64,000 nucleotides of DNA, from assembly GCA_034687125.1 (NCBI GenBank), contig JAQGBZ010000018.1:1-64000 (forward strand). The letters run 5' to 3'. The notes under the pieces were generated by a model. That model made no database searches. It saw nothing but the letters and a program-made list of their open reading frames with translations, and had not been told where the DNA came from. Positions 22,460-35,700 of this stretch are shown here, piece after piece. This stretch comes from Neelides folsomi (taxonomy: Eukaryota > Arthropoda > Collembola > Neelipleona > Neelidae). Made by a program: the position numbers and the translations under genes. Numbering within the stretch: position 1 is the stretch's first letter; every line of letters starts with the position of its first letter.

Positions 22460-25396
22460 ATGCAAATTATCTCCAGAGGTTTAGCAACTCTTAGTGTCCT
22501 CACCAGAACTGGTCAATTGCAAAATCAGGGTCGGCGGATTTCCTTCCGGCAACGTGTCATTGAGATTTCATCATCTCGGTTCCTATCATCTGTGAGTCAA
22601 TATAATTAATTTTTACCTTTATCTTTCCATTTTATCTTATCTTTTACAACTTTGTAATTTTCACTAAATGTTACTTGCAGCGGCAAATTGTTTTAATTTT
22701 AAGTCAATTCTAACGTGCATCAAATTATTATTTAGGATTTACCGAAATCAAAGCCTAAGGTAAATTTTAAAAAATTATTTGAAAAACGGGAGCGCAAACG
22801 AGCGTCATTGGACCCCAATAAAATGCCCGAAACAAGAAAAGAATTGAAACCTTGGCCAAAGTACATCGATGTAAGTCTTTATTCTTATTCATTACTATAT
22901 ACATTTTAAGAAAACTAACATAATTTTAAGCACATTCCTAAAGTTTAAATACAATGTAGATTCATAAATAACGTTAAATATTTTTAATTATTGACAACCA
23001 TACATTTTTATTAGGACCGGCTCACTCTCTGGAAGCAATTCCAAAAAGAGTATGAGGAGAAAATAGCAGCTAAGACTCCTGAACCCATTAAGGTGACACT
23101 TCCCGATGGAAAGGAAATCGATGGGCAATCATGGCGTACCACACCTTACGAAGTGGCAAAAGGAATTAGGTTGAGTACATTTTAAATTTTATTATTAAAT
23201 AAAAATTAAACTTTGCAAAAAATATACTAAAACTTAAACATAATTAACTTTTACAAATTATCTTTTAGCCCTGGTTTAGCTGACAATTCAGTCATTTCGA
23301 AGGTGAATGGAGAACTCTGGGATTTGGATCGTCCTCTCGAAGGCTCTTGTACTCTTGCACTCCTCAAGTTTGATGACGAAGAAGCTCAGGCAGTTTTCTG
23401 GCATTCGACTGCACACATTCTTGGAGAATCAATGGAGCGAATTTATGGAGGTTGTCTCTGCTATGGACCTCCAATTCAAGATGGATTTTACTATGACATG
23501 TACATGGAAAATGATCAAGTTTCTCATGATGACTATCCTATCATTGAGAACATCATGAAGAGCATTGTGAAAGAGAAGCAACCATTTGAAAGACTCGAGC
23601 TCACCAAGGAACAACTTCTTCAAATGTTCGATTACAATCCGTTCAAAGTTCGGATTCTCAATGAGAAGGTTGACACTCCAACTACAACTGTTTATCGTTG
23701 TGGTCCTCTCATTGATCTTTGTCGTGGTCCTCATGTGCGACACACTGGAAAATGCAAGGCTGCTACCGTTACAAAGGTAATTTATTCTGATTCATTTAAC
23801 ACTATCAATAATATTGTTTACAAATGCTGAATTCCTCAAATAATATAACTAAATAAAAATGTTTCTGTTTTAGAATTCTGCATCATATTGGGAAGGGAAA
23901 GCTGAAGCTGAATCTCTTCAACGAGTTTACGGTATTTCATTCCCAGATCCGAAACAATTGAAGGAATGGAAGCAACTGCAAGAGGAAGCTGCCAAGCGCG
24001 ATCACAGAAAAATTGGAAAAGAACAAGAGTTGTTCTTCTTCCACGAGCTCTCTCCTGGCTCTTGTTTCTTCCTTCCAAAAGGAGCACACATTTACAACCA
24101 TTTGATGGACATGATTCGGACCGAGTACAGAAAACGAGGATTCAATGAAGTGATTTCTCCCAACATGTACAATGTAAAACTATGGCAGACTTCTGGTCAT
24201 TGGCAACATTACGCAGAGAACATGTTCGGGTTCGAAGTTGAAAAGGAAACTTTTGCACTCAAGCCAATGAATTGTCCTGGCCATTGCCTCATGTTTGCTC
24301 ACCGTACGAGATCTTGGAGAGAACTTCCACTTCGACTTGCTGATTTTGGAGTTCTTCATAGAAATGAATTGAGTGGAGCTTTAAGCGGGCTTACCAGAGT
24401 TAGAAGATTTCAACAGGATGATGCTCACATTTTCTGCACTCCTGATCAAATTGGAAAAGAAATTGATGGAGCTCTTGATTTTCTTCAGAATATCTACGGG
24501 ATATTTGGATTCACATTTGACCTCAAACTTTCCACTCGTCCAGAAAAATACATGGGAGAACTTGAAGTGTGGAATAATGCTGAACAGGTAAATTGGGATT
24601 TTTTATTTTTGGTAAAACTTATTTTAATTTTTTTAGATATGATTGAAAATGATAAATTGACATACGATCATACGAGTATTCGAATCATGTTTGATTTTAG
24701 GAACTTGCTAAAAGCTTAGATAAGTTTGGTCGTCCATGGAAAGAGGATCCCGGTGATGGTGCATTTTATGGACCAAAGATCGACATCACAATCAAAGACG
24801 CTCTCAAAAGATCACATCAATGTGCAACCATTCAATTGGATTTCCAACTCCCAATTCGTTTCGACCTCAACTACGTTGGGGATAATGGCGAGAAGAAGCA
24901 GCCGGTGATCATTCACAGGGCCATTCTCGGATCCGTTGAACGGATGATTGCAATTCTCACAGAGTCGTATGCTGGAAAATGGCCATTTTGGATTTCGCCT
25001 AGACAAGTCTGTATTGTTCCGGTTGGACCAACGGTGAATGATTATGCAGAAGAAGTGAAGCAGATGATTTTTGATGCTGGCTATCAAGTCGAACTCGACA
25101 GCGACCCTGGAGACACATTGAATAAAAAAATCAGAAATGCACAGCTTGCACAATTTAATTTCATTCTCGGTAAAATGAAAATTCTTTATCAATTATGTAA
25201 AAGTTATTCAATTTCAATTTCTCTTGACTTTATTTTTATTTTAGTACTTGGGGAGCGTGAAAAGACAGCACGAACTGTGAATGTTCGCACCAGAGACAAC
25301 AACGTACTCGGAGAGAGAACTTATGAACAGCTTTTGGGCAGATTCAAGGAACTCCAAGAAACGAAGGCTTTGAGCAGTGAAGAACCCTTTGAATAA
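22460..25396 (+). CDS. TARS: Threonine--tRNA ligase, probably both mitochondrial and cytosolic forms
   Basis: Seven exons, 22460..22591, 22736..22870, 23015..23169, 23269..23776, 23874..24587, 24701..25169 and 25245..25396, give 754 residues. Domain order: a lysine-rich N-terminal extension, TGS domain (from [13 protein letters not shown]), editing/SAD domain with the HxxxH pair in [16 protein letters not shown], class II catalytic core with [33 protein letters not shown] and QQDDAHIFC, motif 3 region [15 protein letters not shown], and an anticodon-binding domain ending [14 protein letters not shown]. Exon 1 encodes [18 protein letters not shown] and more Arg/Ser/Gln-rich residues with no acidic residue until about position 35, which looks like a mitochondrial presequence. 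A second in-frame ATG ([11 protein letters not shown], in exon 2) would start a cytosolic enzyme. One gene supplying both compartments is known for this enzyme in other invertebrates. Confidence 0.96.
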
Positions 25397-26112
25397 ACTC
25401 AAGATAACATTTTCCACTAAACTCCTCTTATATTTAAAGTTACATTTTAGTGAGTTAGCGAGTATGTTTAATGCCATTATACTTCCTATTATCAAATATT
25501 TATTGTATACCACAACAAAATTATTTTAAATTAGCAAGGCATTAAATTAAGCATTTTGTATCAAAAGGTGTAATTCACGAATTAACGATGAGATATTTAT
25601 ATTTAAGTAATTATTTATTTCTCCTTTGTTATTTGGTTGAAATTTGTAATTTATCCAATAAGTATTGTATTGAGAAGTATTAAACTTCAACTATCATCAC
25701 ATGTATTTAATAATGGAAGAGTAATAAAATTCATTCATAAATAAGTTTTTTTTATTTATACCGAGATCACTTCTTGATTTTAATAAATTGCAAAATAAAT
25801 ATTCTTAACCCGCGCGTTAAAATATTTTTATTAGATAAAGCTATAATTATAGGCTTTTAAGCTGCATAAAATTTAATAGCAATAGTTAGGTATCAATAGA
25901 AGATGATCTGTGTAATTCTGAAATTCTTTGTTTCTTGATACCGAAACTGAAGTGCAGTGCAGTTCTGTGAGTTCGTGGCCTTTTCATTTTGGGGCAAAAT
26001 GGTACTTTCCGCGTTTGCTTTTTTATAAACTATGCGAGATTGAAGAGGATCAAGACAAAAATTTCGACTCCATATTTATTTTTGCGAATTGGTAAATTGA
26101 TAATTTCGCAAA
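25397..26112. other. Spacer between TARS and COX6A
   Basis: AT-rich. Holds the TARS 3' UTR (an AATAAA overlaps its stop codon at 25392-25397; others follow) and the COX6A promoter and 5' UTR. No exon seen. Confidence 0.5.
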
Positions 26113-26630
26113 ATGTCGGGGGTATTTGCCATTGCGAAAAGACAATTGTCCACCACAGTTGTCCGCCGGAGTGGTAATCCATTTCAGAAGCCTGGCGAAA
26201 ATCAACGTATTGAATTTGTTTAATGAAATATATCCTTTAAATACACTTATTCACGATGAGATTAAATTGCCCAAATAAATGAAAATAAGGTTTTTTTTAA
26301 TTTTCAGCCGCACAAGATTTGTGGAGGAAGATGAGTTATTTTGTCGCTATCCCGGCAGTTGTCATCATGTCGGTTAATGTGTTTACTCACATGGCGAACG
26401 AAGAGCATCACCGCCCAGAGTTCATCCCATACGATCATTTGCGGATTAGAACTAAGGTGAACTTTATTAATTTTACTTTGAATAGTTAAATTTGTAAGTA
26501 TTAAGAAACTTGAAAATATATTGAAACTTTATTGGATCTTTAGCGCTTCCCATGGGGGGATGGAAATAAATCTCTTTTCCACAACCCACATACAAATGCC
26601 CTTCCTAACGGATATGAGGATGAACATTAG
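26113..26630 (+). CDS. COX6A: Cytochrome c oxidase subunit 6A, mitochondrial
   Basis: Exons 26113..26206, 26308..26456 and 26544..26630 give 109 residues, the usual COX6A precursor length. An Arg/Ser-rich presequence (MSGVFAIAKRQLSTTVVRR) leads into the mature protein: a Trp-containing matrix stretch (DLWRKMSYFVAIPAVVIMS), the single membrane helix, then the conserved tail HRPEFIPYDHLRIRTKRFPW, GDGNKSLFHNPHTNALPNGY and EDEH. It is a nuclear-encoded regulatory subunit of respiratory complex IV in the inner mitochondrial membrane, near the dimer interface. An AATAAA at 26750-26755 is a likely polyadenylation signal. Confidence 0.96.
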
Positions 26631-27428
26631 ATGACCTCCATTGAAGCCAACACCATTAAATTAAAGAAATTTCGTGTTTCATCAAGTAGATTTCTTCGCG
26701 ATTCATTCGCACTGAATTAAATATGTAAATTAGTCGCAAGTTAACCTTGAATAAATCTATCTAACAATTATATCCTGATTCTACCTTAATGTATCATTAT
26801 AGATTTAAGAATTGACTATTTTAATAGGAAACCTTATTCAATTTAATGAGAATTTTATGATTTAAAATGAAATGATTAACATATTTATAAAATCAATTTT
26901 GAAATTTTATTTTGCACCAATAACAAATAAGAGGAAGAATTTATTTAATAAATAAAAATAGACTTATTACGGATCAACCCGATCAACAAATCAATGATTT
27001 ATAATCATAGAAAGCTTTTGTGTTTTCAAAGACCTTAAATTTATAACGATATATAACATTGTTGAGGTTTAATAAATTGCTTTTGGTTAAAATGAACATA
27101 AAAATAATTTTTATACAATTTTCGACAGTGTTAACAGAATCGACATTAATTATTATTTGTATAAATAATTGAAAAATGTGTAAAATTGAACTCGTTAGAT
27201 GGATTTTTTTAAATAGGAATTGATAGATCCTTAGGACATCCTTAGATTCGGACGCTGTGATTTCAATTATTACTTATTTTTATTAGCGTTATTACAAATA
27301 TGAGAGTATTTGGCTTTAAATAATAAAGTATTAATCAAATCTATTTTCGATAAATATACAAAGATTAACATTTATAAGTAACGTGATTAAAGAGTTAAGT
27401 TCGTCAACTAAATAAAACTTGATTATTT
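26631..27428. other. Convergent spacer between COX6A and DDA1
   Basis: AT-rich 3' UTR and spacer sequence; COX6A AATAAA at 26750-26755. No exon seen. Confidence 0.55.
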
Positions 27429-28006
27429 TTACTCGTATCGCGGTCGCTTCCGTTGAACTTCGTCATCTCCCTGGTTGGTCGCTGAAGTCTCTCGCTTTTG
27501 AACGCTCTTAGATTTCTTTTCATATTGCTGATGTAAATAGCGTAAAAGAATATTTGTTTTTTCGGTCACAATAACTGCAAATAAAGAATTGAGGTTACAA
27601 ATACATCGCACTGATCCACAGAACTTCAAATTACCAATGAAATTCTAAATTATACCGATTTAGTTATTTGTTTATCATCATACCTTGAGGAGATGGAATG
27701 TCTTTCGTAGGGACATAAGATGTAGGTCGTTTCGTCACGTTCTGCTTGGATCCGTCAGTTGACCATTTCTGGAAGTTGTCCGGATCCCTTGAGGGAAGGC
27801 CAGAGAGGAAATCGGAAACAGCTTGACAAGCCTATTTAATAATGGACAAAAACATTAAATACCAAACTCATTAAAAATAGTTTCTTCAAATTTTAACAAT
27901 GATTAAGGTTATTGTTATTATTCATAAATATTACACGATAAATAATTTTAAAATCCAATCATATGTAATATTTATAAAATTGTGGATGGCTAATCAAGCT
28001 TACCAT
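27429..28006 (-). CDS. DDA1: DET1- and DDB1-associated protein 1
   Basis: Exons 28006..28004 (only the ATG), 27831..27684 and 27574..27429 give 98 residues; human DDA1 has 102. Key family blocks: VSDFLSGLPSRDPDNFQKW at the N-terminus, RPTSYVPTKDIPSPQ, and the near-invariant VIVTEKTNILLRYLHQQYEK, then a basic tail KRKRPRYE-like ending in RYE. The protein is a small core component of CUL4-DDB1-DET1 ubiquitin ligase complexes. The first exon contributes nothing but the initiator ATG before a GTAAGC donor; I chose this because no in-frame ATG exists at the start of exon 2, and the joined N-terminus MACQAVSDFL matches the family's short MADFL-type start. Confidence 0.93.
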
Positions 28007-31000
28007 TTTTTCACCCAATTGAACAGAAATCGTGATGCTATGTTTTAACGAACGAATATATCTTATATTTGGATATAATCCAATTTGTTTACAAACACTT
28101 GATGAATACAATTAGCTCAAATCATCTAATTTTTCCAAAAGAATCGAAAATGTCAGAGTTTTAACTTGTTCGGAATCGTGGTGAATTGTGAATGTTCGCA
28201 AGAGATTGGGATCCTCCCATGGCCTATGTTATCCCATGCATATCCCACAACATTGGTTCTTCCTTTCTCCTCTTGGTCTTTGCCTTCATTCAGTCAGACA
28301 TTTTCATGTAACCAACTCGGATTTTTGCAAATATCCCCATTTCCTGTAATTCTAATTCACAAAGCTTCAATCTGCTTCAATCCAGGTAAACGGCTTCGGA
28401 GTTCTATTGAATACATTTTGTATAATGTATCGAAAACTGGTCATAATCTAATTCCCTCACTTTTAGTACTTTATTTATAAATATTATATTTATAAATATT
28501 TCGCTAATTGCAAGCTAAATGTATAAGTAACACAAAATGCTATGATTATTTACGTCTGTCTTTATGTGCTTTGCTTTGGAGCAAACTTATAATATTGGTT
28601 CATGATTCTTAATATGAAACCAGCTAAATCTAAAGTATGATTGAATTCTCCCAACTTTGTAATTCGACAACATTTGTCGGTAATTGAGTAATAAAGTCGA
28701 GAGTAAGAGATGCTTCTTTTGTAATCAAAATTGAAATAATTTAGGATTAAATTCGATTATTCAAAGTATTTAGATTTAGATTGTTTAATTATGAACATAT
28801 TTAAAAGGAGATTATCATCATTTGCATGATCGTGTTGTATTGGCTCAACAAATACACCACCAGTAATATTAAATAAACGTATTAAGTAGTTAAATGTAAT
28901 TTTAATGCAAGTTTAACTAATATTGGATGAAACATTTTGTACTCTCACAATATTTTTACATAAAAGCATTTTGCAAATGCCCTTTGAGCTTCCATTGAAA
29001 TCTCATACTAATTGTAAGCCTATTTCATCTATATATAGTAGCCCATATTTAATCACAATCGCATATATGCATGAAGCAATTGAGGAAATGGCTGATCTCG
29101 TGCGACTCGCACATTAAAAACCATCTCTGACTCGGAGCGTTAAGTTACAAATAATTAACTTTCCTTATGTCTATTTCTATTTAAATCGAACAATCGATCC
29201 CATTAACTATCAACTTTTGTTTTCTTTCGATAAAAACCATTCATGAAAATATCAAATTTCTTCTCTAATAATTGTTAATTATAAGACTCAACTCTTTCAT
29301 TTCACTTATTCTCTTCCTTCGAGGAATTGAGCAAAGTTAGTAAGAGCATAATTTCGAACTTTTGCTGTATCACTATCACTTGTTAACTTTCAACTTCATG
29401 AGTAAAAACAAAGTATAAACGATGACAATGTCAACAATGAATTGGATGCTTGTGTTTGAAAAAAATGTATCTGAATATGATGTCAAGGTTGAGATTGAGA
29501 GGCATGTGATTGTGATGCATTAAAATTCAATTTTTAAGAATAGTGCTAACTCGAATATTTTGAATCTCTTCCTAGTCATTATGTAATCGATCAATGTCTT
29601 AAACTCATATCATATGTATGTTATATAAATACCATTTACGTAAATATTAAATGTTGAACGTAATCTACTATCTAATATTCTCATGAAAGGGAGAAACGCG
29701 TATGTCGAAATTTTGCCTGTGTGGAGGAATGAATATGAGAAATGATCACTTCTATCTTCATAACCTTCAATGTCAACATCCGTTTCGAGTCATCATCTCA
29801 TCCTTCTCATCATCATTTTTATCATCATAACACTCAACGTAAATTCTTTATAAAGTATTTCTTATATGAAACCAAATATTGATCCCTTCATCCATGCGTA
29901 TTGTGTGGTAGAAAACCCAGTTATTTTAATGTATTGAATAACAAATATAATGTTATATAAAATCAGCATACACTATCCACTTCTACTCTATATTTATAAC
30001 ATGTTATACTTATTGCTGTTACGTTTGTGTATTATCTGCATTAAAGTGTCTGTTTGTTTTGCACGATTTCATTGTTATGAATTAAAAAGAATGATTTTAT
30101 TAAAGAGTTAATGCAATGCATAATGCATGGTAGAAATAGCGCATTACTCATAGCATTAAAATTATAATGTTAATTATGCTAATAAACTAATAAACGATAC
30201 ATGAACCAATTCAAAGAATTAACGACATGTGTACTTTAGTACTTTTAATTTAATTTAATAAATTAATAAATCAGCGAGTCCAAATCATATCATACAAAAT
30301 TTGTAATTTAACAACAATTTGCGAATATATGGTTGGTGTGGTTGGTTGGTTGATTTACATCCATTGACATAGAATGGGGAATGTTTTAAATTATATTAGG
30401 TATATCATATTTTATATTGTATTATTAATGTTTATTTTTGTCAAAATGTGGGTGTTTATACTCCAATCCCATATATACACGGACATAAGGGATCCGTGAG
30501 TGATCATATTAGTACATCATATGCAGTCATCATAATATAATTACTACATACTATATTTAATAGGCAGCACAGAGTGCCTAAATTAAACCCAAACTCGAGC
30601 ATTTATTCAATGAAAACACAATAATTATGGTTTATGGTGAGTGTGATGCTTATAAGGATATTTGGATTTTGCTGGATATACAAACAATGAGTACGATCAT
30701 CCAAGCATACCTAAGCCAATCTAGAAATGAATTTAAAATTACATGGAACACAAAGAGCCTTTTTGCAAAAATGCCTTAGAGCAATTAAAAAGAGTCGAAA
30801 CGAAGGAGCATTAGTTAAATACATATAAGGAGGATATGAAATCGAGACACGAAGTTTCACGGTATTGTACACTCTTATTCGTGTCCCAAAATCTTGGCAA
30901 TGAAAAGAGTGAAGGCTCTGAGGACAATGTCTCTCTCAAGAGTCAGTTTCCCCACAAACAAACTCTGCATCCCCATTGTTGCCCCGTCCGGTGTGGTAAC

Positions 31001-32179
31001 GGAGGAAGTTTCCTATGCATAATGAGTTGACTGTTGGGTTGGGGCCGTGGACGGAAGGTGAGAGTTGTTGGAGAGAGTCTGCGGAGAATCATTGAGTTCG
31101 CCGCAGCAGCCTTCGCCCCCTCAGTCCATCTACTCCCATCGAGCAGAAGGATCTCCTCGAGCTTACTCCTCTTTATTACCGTAAGACACCTTTATTCCCT
31201 TAATTCATTCACCCATCGTCCAGTTACACTTTTTTCATTTAATATAAATTGGACAAAATTCTTCATCTGACTCTTCCAGTTGTTGTTAAATTTCAAGTAG
31301 TTTGTTGTACAACTCTGTCAAAACCTTTGTGTTTTTCCTCTCTTGAAATGAAAGGAATTTGAATAACAACATTATCATTTTTAACCATTGTTACATTTTC
31401 TAGAAACTCTGGTCGATTTTAAAATTGGGAGGAGAGAAAGGTTTGAATAAATCATTGAATTCTCTTTAGTACTTATGGTGTGAGTCAAAACACTTTCTAA
31501 ATGCCGTTCTTGTTCTATTGTGAGGAGTGAGAGAGATGACGATGATAGAATAATTGGTTAGTGAGAGAATACAGTTATAGACTTCAAGCTCAATCCACAC
31601 ATGTTAAAAATTCCCTTTTTTATCAACTTTTAAGACTTTTCTTAGCCTGAAGGCACGCATTATGAGTTCAAAGTTGAAATGGGCAGAGAGAAGAGAAACA
31701 GAGAAGGGGGAGGAAAACAGCTGAGTGTGGTGGATATGGAATGTATTATGCCTGCATGTTGGAAAAAATACCCCCCTTGGTAGATTAAAATTCGGGAGTG
31801 TTGATTTCAACTCCAGATTTTTCCTTGGAGGAGACTTTTTAATCATTTTAACATAAACAATAATCAAGAAGAAATGTCCAATACTCTTTGTCTACCATGT
31901 TATTTGTACAAAAATAAGGAGATTAAATACGCAAACAACTTTATTATATTTTTCATTTCCATTTTGAGTTTGAGAGAGAATATGTACATAGGTTCCTACT
32001 GATAGTTCCTACTAGTTGATAAAATACAGATATCTTTTTTATCAGTATGTCAAGTCAGTTTATGTGTATTCTTTTAAAAGATTTTGGAAAAGGATTTGTT
32101 TGACTAAAAACCCTCATTCTCAATGAGAATTACAAACATTATTTGTAATATAAGTAAATCGGTATCTAGTACTTAAAGT
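28007..32179. other. Gene-poor AT-rich region, right of DDA1
   Basis: About 4.2 kb with no recognised coding exon. A GC-richer island at about 30950-31180 ends in a good splice donor (TTACC followed by GTAAGA at 31181). This could be a 5' non-coding first exon of a downstream plus-strand gene, but nothing proves it. The rest is AT-rich with short low-complexity runs. Confidence 0.45.
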
Positions 32180-32786
32180 CAGTGGCGGTTCTAGGGGGGT
32201 CCCGGGACCCCCCCCCTTGGATTTGGAAAACGATGTAGATATAATTCAGTTAGATCGTAAAATAGGCTCAAACCAACAATTTATCTTAAAAGATTTTCTC
32301 GATCGTTTTGTGTATTTTCTAAGGGGCCTAGATTCCCTATTGAAATTGTAACACGTTTTCAATATTTCTCAGGTTCCAAATTGAAATACACAATAATGGC
32401 AAGGAAGAAATATCGAAGAAATTTTCTCGCGACCTAAAGGACTTTTTGAAAAAATTATAACCAAATTTCGAAAAAAAAATATTGGGATTTAAAGGTCCCA
32501 TTCAAATAGCTCACTATAAGTTTCGAAAAAAATTCTCGGGACCCAAAGGTCCCGTAGAAATTCCTAACCAAATTATGGAAGAAAATTTTCGGTTCCGTTT
32601 AAAATTTCAATCGACTTGTAGAAAAAAACTTTCTCGGGCCTTAAGTGTCCCGATTAGTAGATATAATACTATTTCTAGTACTATGTATTTATTATGATTT
32701 TACGATACTGATTATAAGTACCTTTAAGCTAATACTAAAAAATTTGGGACCCCCCCCCCCTTCTTCAAATCCTGGGACCGCCCCTG
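32180..32786. mobile_element. Non-autonomous hAT-type DNA transposon (607 bp)
   Basis: Both ends carry imperfect terminal inverted repeats: left CAGTGGCGGTTCTAGG, right (reverse complement) CAGGGGCGGTCCCAGG. Each is followed by a long run of G or C. Flanking the element is a perfect 8-bp duplication, CTTAAAGT, at 32172..32179 and 32787..32794. An 8-bp duplication with CAGNGGCGG ends is the hAT pattern. No transposase frame is present. The interior has about four diverged tandem units of roughly 60-75 bp, each centred on a palindromic CGGGACC..AAAGGTCCCG-like core. It must have moved using an enzyme encoded elsewhere. The intact duplication and G-runs suggest insertion was fairly recent. Confidence 0.9.
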
Positions 32787-32794
32787 CTTAAAGT

Positions 32795-35700
32795 TGAGTA
32801 ACTTGAAAGAGATTTGACTCATCTGGTTTAAGGATTGTCATCATTTTGAGTACGAAATATAATTTACCTAGATAGATCTAATGAAAGAGACTTTAAATTG
32901 CATGTGATATTAAAAGTCATACAATAGTTATATTATTTATAGGTTGTATCTTGTGACTTTACACTTACCATTAGTTGTAACAATTATTCAGCTTTTCACA
33001 ATAACTTTTTACAACGTACATATCATGCATATAGGTATCTTATGTGTTACATTATATTAATTGTAAATTAAACTACCGGATGCATTACGTGCCATCATCA
33101 TTATACATTTTATATTTTAATACCATATGTAATGCATAGAGAAATAATCACTTGATAGAATATTAAATATACTTGAGGTTCTTAAAGTACTCTATGGTAG
33201 ATACAAATATCCATGTATAATACTGTATTAGTACATATAAGAAAGTAAGAGGAAGTATACATTACCGCATAAATAATTTACAGAGCAAAAGGAATTTGGG
33301 GTAGAAATACTCAATTCAAAATGTGAACGTACTCATTAGATCGCTTTCGTCCTTGGTTGACCTTTCGAATTCCTATTCAATTGTTGGAATTGGGAGCTTG
33401 TCGAATTGAGAATTATCTTTTGTTATCTCATAAGAAAGACACATGGGTATTACGCTATTGGTATACCCAACCTGGTTTTCTGCTGTTTGTTATATTTTTT
33501 AAGACCTTTGAGCTAAATAGATTACTTAACATTTACGGCTGCAAATCTCCTCGATCCGCTTCATATCTTTTACTCATCTAATTTGTAGTTGAGTCGGGGG
33601 TGAGATCAATATTCTCAACCCCCGTTTAAACATAAGCATAAAGCGTTAATCAGATTCTACCAAAATTCAATTAGACTGATTAAACATTGAAAAGGTTATT
33701 TCAGACCCTATAGAACACTTAAAGGATTGATACAATAAGATTTGATATTCCATTTACTCTTAATGAACTTCTCGTTTAATCCAGCATTAAATATTAATTA
33801 TTATTTTGATAATAAATTTGCATTTCACTCCGGTTGATCTCGCTTAACCCGAGCCTGAGTTTATCTAATTTTATGGTTGCAATAAGCCTTTAAACCATAA
33901 AAATATTATTTTTTACTTATTATGCGTCAGATGATTATAATTTGACCTAAATATTGTATAGCTAAATAATTAGTGGTTTATAAATATGCGGTTTAAATAT
34001 ATCTAAATATGCTTCCTACTACCTACTGTACTGATACTTTATCCTTCGTGTTAACTCCTTTATTTACAATTGGTTTATTTCAATACAAAACTTGTTATTC
34101 AAGTTCTATGATAGATTCGATGCTACATTTACTTATTGTTTGTGTTGTATATGTAAAGTGGCTTAATATAACATAATATAAATTAAATATAATAGTCATT
34201 TTATAGTCAACAAATATTTACGCCACTTTAACCAATTGCTGTTTTTTTCCTTCTTACATTAAGATTGAGAATGTACCAGTGACGTTTTAATTCATGGTGG
34301 CTTCAGGAGCAAAACCAGTCCATCCAATACTAATTAAAATAAATCAGTCATTATCTTATATTTATGTTCCATACAAGTAGGAACATGCTATGAAAGGTTT
34401 GATCTCTTCTAAAGATCAAATTATTATGTTAATTTTTCATCCAATGAACCAATTTGTATATCAACGCACCATTAATGAAAGTATTGAACTTTTTAACTTA
34501 ATGAACTTTATGGTATTCTGACTATTTGTATACTACTTCATTCTAAGAAACATTAAATACATTCTTTTAAAAGCAATCTTAATTATTAAAGTGAAGTTTT
34601 AATCTATAAAAGGCAGCAAGAAAAATCTAGGCATCGAGAGAAAGCTTTAACTGTCACGATCCAATTACAATAATGTAGATAAATTAGGAAATATTTTCGA
34701 GAATGAGATTTCCATGTTTTGCGATCACCCACCTTAAGTTTTCTATTTAAATTCTTCAACAGCGGTCATGCTTGGTTTCATTCCCCCTCTTCACTTCTGG
34801 ATAATACCCAGGTATTATGCCTCCTATAAACGGATGTTATATAAGAGCAATTTAAGTTCAGGTATTGGTTGAATGCATACGTGGAGCTTTTGATTTCCCC
34901 TAGTTTGAGCGGTAGTTTCATGGTAAATAAATGAGCGGGCGGAGGTTCGAAAGCATTCCCGAATCATCTACTTGCATAATTGATGACGGAGAAACGAGTA
35001 GGAAGCAGTTTTCTTAAAAAGACCAATACAGACATGAAATGTATTTCCACTCAAGCTTATATGCAAAAAGTAATGGAGGTCATTTTATCTCTAAAGCCAC
35101 TCTCGTGTTGTCTCTGTTTACATTTTCCACTCTTGGATTGGAAGCGAAAGGGTCCAAATTGAAAGTGGAGGTGCGGTGTATTGATATTGATAAAGTCATA
35201 AGTAGGGCGTTAAGAGCTCACTCAACTCGAATGTGTCCAACTTTACACCGTCAGTCAAGTCGTAGTTGTTCATGTTGCTTTTTATTGCATGTTCCTCTTT
35301 ATTACGCATATGTCTGTTCCTCAAACTGACTTTTGGAAGAGTTTGAACTGGGAATGGCTCAAAAGATAGTTCTTGGTACGTATGTGTTAACCTTTTAGAT
35401 ATATTTGGATATTAAGTTTTTATTCCTCTGCTCTCGATTTCTAAGAATAAAAGGATAAATATCTCTGAATATTAGACTCTGGAGAATCTCTTTTGATGTG
35501 CGTATGTATTTACTCTTGTTTTCTGACTCTGACTTCACTTTCATTCAAATAAGCAAAGGCGAATAATTTCACACACCTGTGTCCAATAATTTAAGTTGGA
35601 AATGTTTGTAGAATTACATATACTTAAAACCTTATATACAAATTCAACTGTTACTTGCGTCATTTTCTCTTTAGGTACTTTGTTCCTTTGATGTCATTGA

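Noticed and set aside
22174-22503. 109-codon minus-strand frame between FAM174 and TARS
   Set aside because: Overlaps the TARS first exon antisense; no similarity and no splice partner.
28166-28480. 104-codon plus-strand frame upstream of DDA1
   Set aside because: No similarity, AT-driven hydrophobic composition, no splice support; probably DDA1 promoter-side sequence.
32482-32697. 71-codon frame inside the hAT element
   Set aside because: It reads through the tandem palindromic repeats and has no transposase motif.
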